From contig CANQYI010000005.1 of the NCBI GenBank assembly GCA_947628005.1, positions 1-64,000 of the forward strand: a DNA stretch of 64,000 bases, written 5' to 3'. Made by a program: the position numbers and the translations under genes. Of this stretch, positions 1-9,527 are shown piece by piece. This stretch comes from an uncultured Clostridia bacterium (GTDB taxonomy: Bacteria; Bacillota; Clostridia; TANB77; CAG-465). The notes beneath the pieces are model-generated. The model was not told the DNA's origin. It ran no database searches and worked only from the letters and a program-made list of their open reading frames with translations. Positions within the stretch are counted from its first letter, which is position 1. The number at the start of each line of letters is the position of its first letter.

Positions 1-207
1 AAAAATTAAAATAATGTTATTAAGTTTTAATAAATTCAATTACTATCATTAAAATAGTATTTTTGAAAGTTGTATAAATTCTCTAAATAGTAGTTATAAG
101 GCTTTTATTAGTTTTGCAAATATATAAAATTATTTTATGCAACCTACTTTCAGACCATTAATAGATAACAAAAATGATTAAATAAAAGAGAAAGGTAAGT
201 TGTTTTT

Positions 208-1116
208 ATGAAAGAAGAAAAAATGGTAGATTTTTCAAAGGCAATAGAAGAATTAAACAGTTATAAAGGATCAGAGAAAAAGAAAACGTTAATTTATAAT
301 AATAAAAGATATTTAGTCAAATTTCCAGATCCGATAAGAGAAAAAAATAAAAATATATCATATATAAATAATGCATTTTCAGAGTATGTAGGCAGTAATG
401 TATTTAAAATAGCAGGTTTTCAAACACAAAACACAATATTAGGAACTTATTTATATAATGGAAAAGAAAAAATTGTATGTGGTTGTGAAGATTTTACTGA
501 TGAAAATCATATTTTATATGAATTTGAAAACATAGCATTAAGTGAGAATCCAGATAAAAAAATAGAAACAGAATTATCAGATATTATGGAAATCATAGAA
601 GAAATGCAAAACATGTCTCAAATTAAAATTAACTTAGATGATAATATAAAAGAAAAATTTTGGGAGATGTTTATCATCGATTATTTGATAGAAAATACAA
701 ACAGAAATAATGGTAATTGGGGAATTTTGGTTAATTCAAATAATAAGAGAGCAATATTTTCTCCAATATATGATTGTGGTTCATGTTTGAATCCAATATT
801 AGATGATGAGCAGATAAAACAATTAAGCAAAACAGAATTGAAAAATTTAGCAGTAAATTGTTATTCATGCATGAAGGAAAACGGAAAAAAGATTAATTAT
901 GTTACATATATTAGAAGTTTAAATAATGAAGAATGTAATAGAGCTGTCTTAAGAATTTACCCAAAAATTGACATTAAAAAAATTTATAATTTTATTGATG
1001 ATATAGATTGTATGTCACAGGAAAGAAAAGAATTTTACAAAAAAATAATTGAGCTTAGATATGATATAATAAAACAAGTTTATGATAAATTAAATAAATT
1101 TAATATGGAACATTAA
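208..1116 (+). CDS. HipA-like / CtkA-type Ser/Thr kinase domain protein
   Basis: ORF; C-terminal motif 'DYLIENTNRNNGNWGIL...IYDCGSCLNP' resembles the HipA catalytic loop and metal-binding segment. Confidence 0.65.
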   Translation: MKEEKMVDFSKAIEELNSYKGSEKKKTLIYNNKRYLVKFPDPIREKNKNISYINNAFSEYVGSNVFKIAGFQTQNTILGTYLYNGKEKIVCGCEDFTDENHILYEFENIALSENPDKKIETELSDIMEIIEEMQNMSQIKINLDDNIKEKFWEMFIIDYLIENTNRNNGNWGILVNSNNKRAIFSPIYDCGSCLNPILDDEQIKQLSKTELKNLAVNCYSCMKENGKKINYVTYIRSLNNEECNRAVLRIYPKIDIKKIYNFIDDIDCMSQERKEFYKKIIELRYDIIKQVYDKLNKFNMEH

Positions 1117-1161
1117 AATAATAAAAAGTTGATATTATTTGAAAAACTAAAAGTTTGCAAA

Positions 1162-1195
1162 AATAAAGGCAGGAGATTAATCCTGCCTTTATTTT
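1162..1195. terminator. bidirectional intrinsic terminator
   Basis: AATAAAGGCAGGA-GATTAA-TCCTGCCTTTATT between convergent genes. Confidence 0.8.
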
Positions 1196-1214
1196 GGGCT
1201 TAATAAAATATTTT

Positions 1215-1688
1215 TTAATTTAATGAATCATCATTTTCTACCCAGTCTGATACATTCACAACTTTGTATTCTGTATCTGTAAGTCTTATGACTACTTTTT
1301 CTATACCAGCGTTTATAACAACTCTTTTGCACATAGAACAGCAATCTGTATTTGGAACTATTTCATTTGTTTTTGCATCTCTTCCAACAAGGTAGAGAGT
1401 AGCTCCTATAGTTCTTTCACGACCAGCAGAAATTACAGCATTTTGCTCTGCATGTACACTACGACAAAGTTCATAACGCTGACCTCTAGGGACATTTTGT
1501 TTTTCTCTTTCACAAAAACCAAGATCACAACAGTTTTTTCTACCACGTGGAGCTCCGCAGTAACCAGTTGAAATGATATTATCATCTTTAATTATTGCAG
1601 CTCCGAATTTTCTCCTGATACAAGTTGCTCTTTTTAGGGCTGTATCTGCAATATCAAGATAGTAATTATTTTTATCCGTTCTTTCCAT
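1215..1688 (-). CDS. deoxycytidylate (dCMP) deaminase family protein
   Basis: HAEQNA and CSMCKR zinc-deaminase motifs. Confidence 0.88.
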   Translation of the reverse strand: MERTDKNNYYLDIADTALKRATCIRRKFGAAIIKDDNIISTGYCGAPRGRKNCCDLGFCEREKQNVPRGQRYELCRSVHAEQNAVISAGRERTIGATLYLVGRDAKTNEIVPNTDCCSMCKRVVINAGIEKVVIRLTDTEYKVVNVSDWVENDDSLN

Positions 1689-1745
1689 TCTAAAGAGACC
1701 TCCTTTAAAAAATTTTTCACATTATATCATCATATGAAAAAATTG

Positions 1746-2636
1746 TCAAATTTTGTTAATGTATACTACATTTATAGCATTTGGAATAACTTTTATATGT
1801 AATTTATTTGTATAAAATATTTCACCATCAATATTAACTGGAAATTCTCTAGTTGATACTATAGTAGCATCAGCAGATCTTGCAAATCCAACAATGCTTT
1901 TATTTATGTGTTTACCGTTACTTAAAAGAGGCAATAAAAATAATTTTTTAATTATTCCAGTTGATTCAATAGAACATATATTAGCAAATCCATCAGTTGT
2001 TACAGATTGAGGAGATATTTTTATTCCTCCGCCATAGTATTTGCCATTTGCTACTGCAATGAGTGTAAAATATCTTTTAAATATTATACTTTCAGTATGA
2101 AGTTTTAATTTAAAATTTTTATTGTGAGCAAGGGAATATAAAATTGATAAAAAATATTTCATTTTACCATTAATAAGAGGTATTTTTCTAAATTTATCAA
2201 TATTTTTTGCAACTATAGCATCAAATCCAACACTTAATACATTAATAGCATAGTATTTATCATTTGCGATTATTACGTCAGTTGGTGTAGCCTCTTTATT
2301 TATTGAATTCTTAATAATTTTTCTCATACTAGAAAATTTAGATATAGTTCTTAAAAAATCATTTCCTGTGCCAGCACCTACAACGACAATTTCAGAATCA
2401 GTTCCGACTATTCCAGTTACAATTTCATTTAAAGTACCGTCACCACCAACACAATAAAATCTGCATTTTTGTTTAGTTGACAATTCTTTAACAATTTTAG
2501 TAAAGTGACCTTTATATTCGGAAATAATTATTTCAGAATCTATATTATATTTTGCAAGTAATGATTTTACCCTTTTTGAAATAACTATAGCTTTTCCTTT
2601 TCCACATACTGGATTTGCTAAAATATAATGTTTCAT
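1746..2636 (-). CDS. diacylglycerol/lipid kinase family protein (DgkB/YegS-like)
   Basis: GGDGTLNEIV motif, 'NPVCGKGKA' N-terminus. Confidence 0.88.
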   Translation of the reverse strand: MKHYILANPVCGKGKAIVISKRVKSLLAKYNIDSEIIISEYKGHFTKIVKELSTKQKCRFYCVGGDGTLNEIVTGIVGTDSEIVVVGAGTGNDFLRTISKFSSMRKIIKNSINKEATPTDVIIANDKYYAINVLSVGFDAIVAKNIDKFRKIPLINGKMKYFLSILYSLAHNKNFKLKLHTESIIFKRYFTLIAVANGKYYGGGIKISPQSVTTDGFANICSIESTGIIKKLFLLPLLSNGKHINKSIVGFARSADATIVSTREFPVNIDGEIFYTNKLHIKVIPNAINVVYINKI

Positions 2637-2753
2637 ATATATTCACCTCACATATTCAATTAAATTTTAACATTTTATAAATAATTTTACAATACTAGCA
2701 AATGTATTAGAATAAAAAAAGCTTTCTTTCATACATTTATATTATAAGGATAG

Positions 2754-3428
2754 GTGAATTTTATGAGAAGAAGAAAAATATTTGGATTTGGAAAAATTAA
2801 TAAAAAAATGAATAGGTCAAACCAAATAAATTATAACAGAAACACAAATTATGAAGAAGAAATATCACTAGGAAGTACAGGAGAAAAAGTATATAAAATA
2901 CAAAATATGTTGACAGGTATTTTAGATAAACATAACACAATACCTGCTATAATAGTCGATGGTAATTATGGGCAAGAAACTAAAAATGCAATAATGAAGT
3001 TCCAAGAAATAATGGGAATAGCAGCAACTGGAGTTGTAGATAAAACAACTCTAATGGAACTTGAAAAAGAATATAATTTTGCAAGCAAAGAAAGTAGAGA
3101 AGATACAAGTATAAATATGAATACTAAACAAGGATTTTATAATTCAAAATATAATAGTAAAATCATTGGAATAGGTAGTAGTGGAGAAAATGTAATAGAA
3201 TTACAAAGTTTATTAAATAAATTATCAGAAAAATATAATATGATTCCAAAACTTGAGGTAGATGGAAAATTTGGTAGTCAGACTGAAAATAGTGTAAAAA
3301 TTTTTCAAGGTATGTTTAATTTACCAACTGATGGTATAGTTGGAAAATATACATGGACAGCTCTATATGATGCAGATTTAGGTAATATAAGCCCAAAAGA
3401 AAGTGATGAAGATACCTCAAAAGAATAA
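2754..3428 (+). CDS. protein with two peptidoglycan-binding (PG_binding_1) domains
   Basis: Two repeats 'GSTGEKVYKIQNML...VDGNYGQETKNAIMKFQ' and 'GSSGENVIELQSLL...VDGKFGSQTENSVKIFQ'. Confidence 0.85.
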   Translation: MNFMRRRKIFGFGKINKKMNRSNQINYNRNTNYEEEISLGSTGEKVYKIQNMLTGILDKHNTIPAIIVDGNYGQETKNAIMKFQEIMGIAATGVVDKTTLMELEKEYNFASKESREDTSINMNTKQGFYNSKYNSKIIGIGSSGENVIELQSLLNKLSEKYNMIPKLEVDGKFGSQTENSVKIFQGMFNLPTDGIVGKYTWTALYDADLGNISPKESDEDTSKE

Positions 3429-3483
3429 TAAGTTCTTTGACACATAAATTGTTGTGTGTTATAATAACCTATGAGGTGTTAAA

Positions 3484-3981
3484 ATGAAAATAAACATTGT
3501 ATTGGTAGAACCCGAAATACCGCAAAATACTGGAAATATAGCAAGAACATGTGCAGTTATTGGAGCAACACTACATCTTGTAAAACCACTAGGATTTGAT
3601 ATATCGCAAAAAGCAGTAAAACGTGCAGGTCTTGACTATTGGGATAAATTAGATATTGTTACATACGAAAATTTAAATGAATTTAAAGAAAAAAGTAAGG
3701 GAAAGAATGTCTTTTTACTTAGTACTAAATCAAAAAAAGTTTATTCAGAAATTGACTTTAAATCTATGGATGAAGTATATTTAGTATTTGGACCAGAAAC
3801 TAGGGGACTTAATGAAGAATATATACTTGAAAACTTTTCTAATGCTGTAAGGATTCCTATGAGGGACAATATTAGATCTTTAAATTTGTCAAATAGTGTT
3901 GCTATAGTTGCATATGAAGTTTTGAGACAGGTTAATTTTGAAAATTTAGTAAATTACAGTGATTATTTTGATAAAAAATAA
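3484..3981 (+). CDS. trmL: tRNA (cytidine(34)-2'-O)-methyltransferase TrmL
   Basis: SPOUT signature 'VEPEIPQNTGNIARTCA', 'FGPETRGL', 'IPMRDNIRSLNLSNSVAI'. Confidence 0.92.
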   Translation: MKINIVLVEPEIPQNTGNIARTCAVIGATLHLVKPLGFDISQKAVKRAGLDYWDKLDIVTYENLNEFKEKSKGKNVFLLSTKSKKVYSEIDFKSMDEVYLVFGPETRGLNEEYILENFSNAVRIPMRDNIRSLNLSNSVAIVAYEVLRQVNFENLVNYSDYFDKK

Positions 3982-4017
3982 ATTATCACTCCTATGTTAT
4001 ATTTTGAATAATATAAT

Positions 4018-4665
4018 ATGGGGGTGATTTCTTTGGAACAGCACTATCCTTTTGTGCTTGATAAGCTTGAATATGATTATAGCGATTTAGAGCCATACAT
4101 AGATACTGAAACAATGATTATACATCATAACAAGCATTTAAAGACATACATTGATAATTTAAATAAATCATTAAGTAATTATAAAAAATTTCATGATTTT
4201 AATTTAATAAATATAATTAAGATGGCAAAATATTTACCATTTGAAGTGCAAACTAAAGTTTTAAATAATGCTGGTGGTGTATATAACCATTTATTATACT
4301 TTGATATATTAAAAAAGAGTAAAATTACAGATATTAAACCTCCATTAAAACATGCATTAATAAGAGATTTTAATAGCATAGACAATTTTATTCAAAAGTT
4401 TAAAACTCAAGCATTAGATGTATTTGGCTCAGGTTACACTTTCCTTGTATCAGATAGATTTGGAAAATTGAAACTTATTAACATGAAAAATCAAGATACT
4501 CCATTTTCAGTAGGACTATACCCAATTTTATTAATTGATGTGTGGGAACATGCATACTATTTAAAGCATAAAAATCTCAGAAAAGATTATATTGAAGATT
4601 TTATGAATGTTATAGATTGGGAAAAAGTAACTAAAATATATAAAGATTACATTAATATATGTTAA
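4018..4665 (+). CDS. Fe/Mn superoxide dismutase family protein (likely start TTG at 4033 after GGGGGTGA SD)
   Basis: HHNKHLKTYIDNLN, NAGGVYNH, DVWEHAYYL motifs. Confidence 0.87.
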   Translation: MGVISLEQHYPFVLDKLEYDYSDLEPYIDTETMIIHHNKHLKTYIDNLNKSLSNYKKFHDFNLINIIKMAKYLPFEVQTKVLNNAGGVYNHLLYFDILKKSKITDIKPPLKHALIRDFNSIDNFIQKFKTQALDVFGSGYTFLVSDRFGKLKLINMKNQDTPFSVGLYPILLIDVWEHAYYLKHKNLRKDYIEDFMNVIDWEKVTKIYKDYINIC

Positions 4666-4748
4666 ATTAATTAATATGTATAAAAAATGATATATTTAAT
4701 ATAATATGAATAAAAGTAGCAAGAAAATAAAAAAATTAGGCAAAATAC

Positions 4749-4777
4749 TTGACATATTATATTAAATATATTATACT
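4749..4777 (+). promoter_or_regulatory. sigma-A type promoter for the tRNA-Met pair
   Basis: TTGACA - 17 bp - TATACT just upstream of the tRNA. Confidence 0.7.
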
Positions 4778-4791
4778 AATTAAGTAAATAT

Positions 4792-4867
<76 letters not shown>

Positions 4868-4898
4868 TTAAATCTAGAAATAGATTTATATTTTTTTT

Positions 4899-4975
4899 GG
4901 CGGCTTAGCTTAGTTGGCTAGAGCGTTCGGTTCATACCCGAAAGGTCACAGGTTCGACTCCCGTAGCCGCTACCA
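4899..4975 (+). tRNA. elongator tRNA-Met (CAT)
   Basis: GGCGGCT acceptor, TTCGG-TTCATAC-CCGAA anticodon arm, T-arm, encoded CCA. Confidence 0.92.
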
Positions 4976-5013
4976 ATGATGTATCTGTTCGAACTAATAA
5001 AACAGATAGATAC

Positions 5014-5046
5014 AAATATCATTCTAAAAAAGAATGGTATTTTTTT
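5014..5046 (+). terminator. intrinsic terminator after tRNA-Met
   Basis: AATATCATTC-TAAAAAA-GAATGGTATT followed by T-run. Confidence 0.75.
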
Positions 5047-5060
5047 ATTTTATTTTCAGC

Positions 5061-5529
5061 ATGTACGAAGTCATCCCCTTATGAAAATGAGTTTAATTTT
5101 GGTATGCTAGAGAATTACAAATTGTACTAGATTACAAAGAATGGAGAAATTTTGAAGGTGTAATAGAAAAAGCTAAGTTAGCTTGTCAAAATAGCGATAT
5201 CAATGTGCTTGAACATTTTGTCGGTGCCGACAAGTTGCCAAAACGTGCTAATAATGCGGAAGTTAGAATAAATGACTATAAACTTTCTCGTTATGCTTGT
5301 TATTTAATAGCACAAAATGGAGATAGTAGAAAAAAAGTTATTGCACTTGCACAAACATATTTTGCAGTTCAGACCAGAAAACAGAAAATAAACTCATTAT
5401 AATATTGGAAAAAATATTAGAGAAGTAATTGCAAAGAATGGTGGAACAATGCCAGAAGATTTACCTACGCCAAAAAAGAGTTTAAAACAATTAGAAAAAG
5501 AGAATAATAAAAGTTTAATAAAAAAATAA
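5061..5529 (+). pseudogene. dinD (DNA damage-inducible protein D) remnant, frameshifted and internally deleted
   Basis: Fragments 'YARELQIVLDYKEWRNFEGVIEKA...LEHFVGADKLPKRANNAEVRINDYKLSRYACYLIAQNGDSRKKVIALAQTYFAVQTRKQ' and, in another frame, 'THYNIGKNIREVIAKNGGTMPEDLPTPKKSLKQLEKE' directly abutting. Confidence 0.85.
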
Positions 5530-5762
5530 TATTTTCTTAATGATAGTCTTGCATAATTTAAAATGTTATGCAAAGTTAATGATAAGAACTGCTTGATAAT
5601 TTTATATCAATCTTCGAGAGAGCCAACGAGTTGTAGATATCTACGTCAATGGTATCAATTTTAAATTATTTTTAAAATATACGATAATCAGTACAAATAT
5701 GTATTGATTATTTTTTTATTTAAGTATTTTTTTGAAATATAAGGAAAAACTAAATGTTAGTC

Positions 5763-5791
5763 TTGACAAACATTTGCTATAGTTATATAAT
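5763..5791 (+). promoter_or_regulatory. sigma-A type promoter of the suf operon
   Basis: Perfect TTGACA (5763-5768) - 17 bp - TATAAT (5786-5791). Confidence 0.8.
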
Positions 5792-5807
5792 GTTAACTGA
5801 AACTAAC
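5792..5807. promoter_or_regulatory. candidate operator (imperfect dyad GTTAACTG-AAACTAAC)
   Basis: Imperfect inverted repeat immediately downstream of -10, upstream of a DtxR-fold regulator. Confidence 0.45.
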
Positions 5808-5821
5808 AAAAGGAGAATAAT

Positions 5822-6277
5822 ATGATTTCAAAATCACAAGAAGAATATTTAAAAACCATGTATGTTTTAAAAAAACAAAATGGATATATTAGAGTAACAG
5901 ATATTGCAAATAAAATGGATTGTACAAAGCCTAGTGTAAATAAAGCAATAAGAAATTTACAAGATAATAATTTAGTTGATTACAAGGCATATGGAAAAAT
6001 ACAGCTTACCAAAGAAGGAGAAAATAGAGCGAAAAAAATATTAGAAGCCTACGATATTGTATATTTGTTTTTTAAAGATGTACTCAATTTAGATGCAACT
6101 ACTGCAAATATTGAAGCAGAAAAGGTAAAACTTTCAATTTCTGATAGTACATTAAATGAACTTGCAAAGTATGTCCATAAAGTTTTAGATCTAAACAAAC
6201 TTGATTGTTGTTATGATTTAAATAAAGAAAAATGTAGAGTATGTATGAAAAGAACATCAAAAGAAAAGATAATGTAG
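5822..6277 (+). CDS. DtxR/MntR-fold transcriptional regulator with C-terminal Cys cluster (CC-x7-C-x2-C)
   Basis: wHTH 'VTDIANKMDCTKPSVNKAIRNLQDNNLVDY' and dimerisation-like helices. Confidence 0.8.
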   Translation: MISKSQEEYLKTMYVLKKQNGYIRVTDIANKMDCTKPSVNKAIRNLQDNNLVDYKAYGKIQLTKEGENRAKKILEAYDIVYLFFKDVLNLDATTANIEAEKVKLSISDSTLNELAKYVHKVLDLNKLDCCYDLNKEKCRVCMKRTSKEKIM

Positions 6278-6291
6278 AAAGGGTAATTAAT

Positions 6292-7056
6292 ATGAGTGAA
6301 AAATTATTACAAATAAAAAATTTATATGTAAATGCTGATAAAAAAGAAATTTTAAAGGGAATTAATTTAACAATTAATAAAGGAGAAATACACGTAATAA
6401 TGGGACCAAATGGATCTGGTAAAACTACAACGGCAAATGCAATACTAAATAATCCTGCTTATTCTAAGAAAAAGGGATCTATAATTTTTGATTCTCAAGA
6501 TATTACTAATTTAAGCACGGATGAGATAGCAAGAAAAGGTGTATTTATGTCCTTCCAAATGCCAGAAGAAATACCTGGTATATCAGTAACTAATTTCTTA
6601 AAGTATGCTAAGAATAAAATTACTTCAAAACCAGTAAAAGCTGCAGAGTTTAAAATTGACCTTATGAAATATATGAGAGAATTAAAAATGAATCCAAAGA
6701 ATATGGCAAGAAGCTTAAATGTAGGATTTTCTGGTGGTGAAAAAAAGAAAAATGAAATTTTACAAATGCTTGTATTAAATCCTAAACTTGCTATATTAGA
6801 TGAAACAGATTCTGGACTTGATGTAGATGCAATAAAGACAGTTTCTAAAGGAATTGAAATGTTTAAAAATGACCAAAATGCAGTTTTAATTATAACTCAT
6901 AATACTAAAATATTACATAGTTTAAAAGTAGATTATGTACATATTTTAGTTGATGGTAAAATCGTAGATACTTCAACATCAGAGCTTGCAAAAACTATTG
7001 AAGAAGAAGGATATTCAAAGTATAAAAAAGAGGTAGATACAAGTGAAGAAGACTAA
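6292..7056 (+). CDS. sufC: Fe-S cluster assembly ATPase SufC
   Basis: ABC ATPase: MGPNGSGKTTTANAI, SGGEKKKNEI, DETDSGLD; ORF track start 6241, internal Met at 6292 preferred. Confidence 0.95.
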   Translation: MSEKLLQIKNLYVNADKKEILKGINLTINKGEIHVIMGPNGSGKTTTANAILNNPAYSKKKGSIIFDSQDITNLSTDEIARKGVFMSFQMPEEIPGISVTNFLKYAKNKITSKPVKAAEFKIDLMKYMRELKMNPKNMARSLNVGFSGGEKKKNEILQMLVLNPKLAILDETDSGLDVDAIKTVSKGIEMFKNDQNAVLIITHNTKILHSLKVDYVHILVDGKIVDTSTSELAKTIEEEGYSKYKKEVDTSEED

Positions 7057-8443
7057 AATTGAAGATATAAATAGAAATATTTATGACATAAAGAATAAGG
7101 ATGAATATGAATTTAAAATAAAAAAGGGACTTAGTAAAGATATAGTAGAAGAAATTTCTGCAAAGAAAAATGAGCCCTCATGGATGAGAGATTTTAGGTT
7201 AAAAGCCCTAGATGTCTATAACTCATTAAAACTTCCAACTTGGGGGCCAGATCTTTCATGCTTAAATATGGATGAAATTGCAACTTATGTAAAGCCAAAA
7301 ACTAAGCTATCAAATTCATGGGATGACGTTGACGAAGATATAAAAAATACTTTTGATAAACTTGGAATACCAGAAGCTGAAAAAAAATCTCTTGCTGGGG
7401 TAGGTGCACAATATGACTCAGAGGTAGTATATCATAGCATGAAAGAAGAATTAAAAAAACAAGGTGTAATATACACAGACATGGAAACAGCTGTAAATGA
7501 ATATCCAGAACTTGTTAAAAAGTACTTTATGAAATGTGTACCAGTTTATGATCATAAATTTGTAGCACTTCATGGTGCTGTTTGGTCAGGTGGTTCGTTT
7601 GTATATGTTCCTAAAAATGTAAAAGTTGATATTCCTCTACAATCTTATTTTAGACTTAATTCTAAAGAGGCTGGACAATTTGAACATACTTTAATTATTG
7701 TTGAAGAAGGTGCAAGTCTTCACTTTATAGAGGGATGTTCAGCACCAAAATATAATAAAGTTAATTTACATGCCGGATGTGTAGAACTATATGTAAAAGA
7801 TAATGCATATCTTAGATATTCTACTATAGAAAATTGGTCTAAAAATATGTTAAACCTAAATACTAAAAAAGCAATAGTAGGTAAAAATGCAAAAATGGAA
7901 TGGGTATCAGGTTCTTTTGGCTCAAAAATTTCTATGTTATACCCTATGAGTATATTAGATGGTGAGGGAGCTCAAACTGAATATACTGGAATTTCTTTTG
8001 CTTCTACAGGTCAAAATTTAGATAATGGCTTTAAAGTAGTACATAATGCTAAAAATACTTCAAGCCTTGTAAATGCAAAATCAATTTCAAAAAATGGTGG
8101 AAAATGTACATATAGATCACTAGTCAGAATAAATGAAAATGCTAAAAATTCCAAATCATCTGTTTCATGTGAGTCACTTATGTTAGATGATATATCTATT
8201 TCTGATACAATACCAACTAACGACATAAGAACTGATGATGCTCAGTTTTCTCATGAAGCAAAAATAGGGAAAATTAGTGATAAAACAATTTTTTATTTAA
8301 TGAGTAGAGGAATGACAGAAGAAGATGCAAAGGCTATGATAGTAAGAGGCTTTGCATATGAAGTCTCAAAAGAATTACCAGTTGAATATGCTGTTGAGAT
8401 GAACAATTTAATAAATTTAGAGTTAGAGGGGGCGATTGGCTAA
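7043..8443 (+). CDS. sufB: Fe-S cluster assembly protein SufB
   Basis: SufB/D fold, 'HGAVWSGGSFVYVPKNVKVDIPLQSYFR', GTG start overlapping sufC. Confidence 0.95.
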   Translation: MKKTKIEDINRNIYDIKNKDEYEFKIKKGLSKDIVEEISAKKNEPSWMRDFRLKALDVYNSLKLPTWGPDLSCLNMDEIATYVKPKTKLSNSWDDVDEDIKNTFDKLGIPEAEKKSLAGVGAQYDSEVVYHSMKEELKKQGVIYTDMETAVNEYPELVKKYFMKCVPVYDHKFVALHGAVWSGGSFVYVPKNVKVDIPLQSYFRLNSKEAGQFEHTLIIVEEGASLHFIEGCSAPKYNKVNLHAGCVELYVKDNAYLRYSTIENWSKNMLNLNTKKAIVGKNAKMEWVSGSFGSKISMLYPMSILDGEGAQTEYTGISFASTGQNLDNGFKVVHNAKNTSSLVNAKSISKNGGKCTYRSLVRINENAKNSKSSVSCESLMLDDISISDTIPTNDIRTDDAQFSHEAKIGKISDKTIFYLMSRGMTEEDAKAMIVRGFAYEVSKELPVEYAVEMNNLINLELEGAIG

Positions 8444-9513
8444 TGAAAACAGATTTAATTTTAAATGAAACCCCTATAAGAACGGCAAATAATTATAATA
8501 TTAACAATATTACATTAAAAGATATAGATATTGAAGAGAATGTGCCACAATTTAAAGGTATGAATATAATAAATAATTCTTCAAAAGTATCTGTTACTGA
8601 GACCAAAAAAAATAAATTTTTGCCTAGATATTTTCTATCTGATGAATTAATTATGCAATCTAATAAAGATTGTAATGTGAATTTAAAAATAGAATCTAAT
8701 TCTTCTAATAATACACAGCTTTTTATTGATTTTGAGTTTAGCAAAGAAAATAAATCATTAGTTGATAATTTAGATGTTACAGTATCTAAAAATTGTAAGT
8801 TGACGTTAATTTTAAAGTATGATTCTAAAGATGACAGTGTGGGATATCACAATCAATTATTAAATATTGTTGGAAAAGAAAATTCTAATATAAATGTAAT
8901 AATACTAAATTTTTTAAATAAATCTTCTAATAGTTTTGTAACTATTAACAATGAATTAAGAAAAAATTCTAAATTAAATTATACAATTATTGATTTAGGA
9001 TCTAAAAATTTTATTATGAACTATTACTCAAATATGATTTCAGATTATTCAAGTAATACTATTAATTCAATATATATTGGAGATAATGAAAAAGTAATTG
9101 ATTTAAATTACATACTACATCTTAGAGGTAGAGAATGTAATACAGATATTGACATACAAGGAGCCTTAAAAGATAATAGTAAAAAACATTTTAAGGGAAC
9201 AATTGATTTTAAAAAGGGATGTAAAAAATCTATTGGAAATGAAAATGAATCTTGCTTAATGCTGTCAGATAAAGCTAAATCAATTGCTCTTCCAATGTTA
9301 TTATGTTCAGAGGAAGAAGTAGAGGGAAATCATTCAAGTAGTTCTGGAAAAATTGATGAAGGAGATTTATTTTATATAATGAGCAGAGGCTTTAACAAAA
9401 AAGAAGCAATGAAACTTATGGTAAAGGCAAAATTTAATAAGATAATAGATAAGTTAAAAGACGAAAATTTAAAAAGTTTAATTTTAGATAAAATAGATGA
9501 AAAACTTAGTTAG
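8443..9513 (+). CDS. sufD: Fe-S cluster assembly protein SufD
   Basis: SufB/D C-terminal 'EGNHSSSSGKIDEGDLFYIMSRGFNKKEA', overlaps sufB stop. Confidence 0.9.
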   Translation: MKTDLILNETPIRTANNYNINNITLKDIDIEENVPQFKGMNIINNSSKVSVTETKKNKFLPRYFLSDELIMQSNKDCNVNLKIESNSSNNTQLFIDFEFSKENKSLVDNLDVTVSKNCKLTLILKYDSKDDSVGYHNQLLNIVGKENSNINVIILNFLNKSSNSFVTINNELRKNSKLNYTIIDLGSKNFIMNYYSNMISDYSSNTINSIYIGDNEKVIDLNYILHLRGRECNTDIDIQGALKDNSKKHFKGTIDFKKGCKKSIGNENESCLMLSDKAKSIALPMLLCSEEEVEGNHSSSSGKIDEGDLFYIMSRGFNKKEAMKLMVKAKFNKIIDKLKDENLKSLILDKIDEKLS

Positions 9514-9527
9514 TAAAGGAGAAAATC

